From Clusia tigrina (taxonomy: Eukaryota; Arthropoda; Insecta; Diptera; Clusiidae): DNA of 64,000 bases. Location: assembly GCA_920105625.2 (NCBI GenBank), contig OV050030.1, forward strand, positions 350,920,925 through 350,984,924, given 5' to 3'. Below are positions 63,163 through 64,000 of the stretch, one piece after another. The position numbers and the translations under genes were made by a program. Numbering within the stretch: the first letter of the stretch is position 1; each line of letters starts with the position of its first letter. The notes under the pieces were generated by a model, which was not told the DNA's origin, made no database searches, and saw nothing but the letters and a program-made list of their open reading frames with translations.

Positions 63163-64000
63163 ATGGGGATACGCCAGCTGTTCTGGCATTTGGGATATGA
63201 CGAAGGAGGCGCAAGGATTACTGCTGATACAGGAGTAAATTAGAGAAGCGGTTGAAAAACTGGTCCGTAACTTTAAGAAAGACTGCAGGTTACGTTAGGA
63301 CAACGTGTATTACCGCAAGCGAATAACATAGTTGCAAAATCTGGGAAGAGAGTTTAACAATAATCACTGGCTGTTGTTGCCTCACGCAGTTGAGTACGGC
63401 AAGGGAAAATATTTTGCGGAAAATTACGCAGACTACATAAATAATCTGGTCATCGAATGGGCAGATACATTTAGTTCTGAATTAGAGGAACTAGGACAAC
63501 AAACTGTGAGTTTTTGTTTCGCCAGACGAGGAAGTAAGGAACAGATTGATATCAATGCAGTCAGAGGTGGAACTGTTTACTGGGAAAATAGTTGACCAGT
63601 TCGAAGCAAGTACGAGCAGGGAAGAAGCTCAGGAATTGTGGAAGCAGGCGAATGCCGGAGGAGCTGTGTCACCATTAGAAGTAGCGAATCAAGCCTTAAC
63701 GGCAATCCAAAAAAGGACAGAAAAAAAGTTGTTCAAAGATGTTGAGAAAACGGAAGATTTGAGAGAACAAAAGGAGTATCTTGAGAATAAGGTAAAGGAA
63801 CTTTCTAAGATATTGACGGAAACAGAGGAAGCAGCATCGCTGTTGGAAAGGAGGACGGGCGACCAATAGGACCTTACTGAATTGGGAGAGATCAAAATCA
63901 GCATCGGCTGAATTTACGCATACAGTATTCACATTGCCTCCGGAAGTACGTTGGCCGGAATATTTAACACCAGCAGGGATAAGCCGCATGGTAAAGCCAA
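63163..64000 (+). pseudogene. gag: gag of LTR copy 4, 5' part
   Basis: ATG at 63163 is followed by one extra G, so the copy 2 frame (GYASCSGIWDMTKEAQGLLL) starts out of register. Stops follow near 63237, 63298 and 63330. Longer open stretches then match copy 2 gag: LGREFNNNHWLLLPHAVEYG, QFEASTSREEAQELWKQANA and KVKELSKILTETEEAASLLE. The window ends in the conserved linker block (PPEVRWPEYLTPAGI). Confidence 0.85.

Larger units (their letters stand above)
61640..64000 (+). mobile_element. Ty3/gypsy LTR retrotransposon, copy 4 (5' part)
   Basis: 5' LTR, primer site, leader and start of gag of another family member, cut by the right edge of the window. It is closer to copies 1 and 2 than to copy 3 in LTR end, leader and gag. 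Stops in gag show it is decayed. Confidence 0.92.

Overview
The window is a stack of nested transposable elements from an insect genome, most likely a higher fly. It is AT-rich, full of (TACA)n/(TATG)n microsatellites, and holds dipteran-type Ty3/gypsy, Jockey-clade, R1-clade, mariner and P-superfamily elements. I see no intact host gene. The only host-derived items are a retropseudogene of a PP1-inhibitor (PPP1R14/CPI-17-like) gene at 39.1-39.6 kb and a retrotransposed piece of tRNA-Lys at 51.2 kb.

The backbone is one family of Ty3/gypsy LTR retrotransposon present four times. Copy 1 (1-13.9 kb, minus) is decayed and runs off the left edge. It carries an env-like remnant, a mariner-like element (776-1714), an unexplained ORF-bearing insert (about 1.9-2.6 kb) and a whole Jockey-clade LINE (9242-13440, 9-bp target duplication). 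Copy 2 (14296-25269, minus) is complete, with two apparently identical 505-bp LTRs, a CAAG target duplication, an intact 790-codon gag and a near-intact pol. Copy 3 (40213-52476, plus) is older, with diverged LTRs and a TCTC duplication. It has collected a mariner-like element, a long (TA)n tract and the tRNA-Lys insert, and its 5' part is strongly divergent. Copy 4 (61640 to the right edge, plus) shows its 5' LTR, primer-binding site, leader and a decayed gag.

Copy 2 interrupts an R1-clade LINE (R1-A, 13.9-14.3 kb plus 25.3-28.5 kb). Two more R1-clade elements of the same type follow head to tail (R1-B to 33.1 kb, R1-C to 35.7 kb), with a short 3'-end fragment between them. Their 3' ends run into A-rich/ACA-rich sequence, as in LINEs that target ACAY microsatellites. 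From 35.7 to 38.2 kb lies an array of units of about 140 bp arranged as two opposed arms, resembling a Foldback element. More units of this array flank copy 3, which is inserted inside one of them.

The right part (53-61.6 kb) contains DNA-transposon material: a broken P-element/THAP9-like transposase inside a pair of 67-bp inverted repeats, a tRNA-derived SINE-like head, diverged inverted copies of a fly repeat, a mariner-like fragment, and a DD34D mariner with both terminal repeats and a TA duplication.

The LTR elements share working parts: a serine-tRNA-type primer site, polypurine tract, LTR promoter and poly(A) signals, a leader splice donor, and a gag-pol overlap with a conserved slippery heptamer followed by a conserved hairpin. 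Because several insertions can be compared with uninterrupted copies in the same window, the order of events can be read directly.
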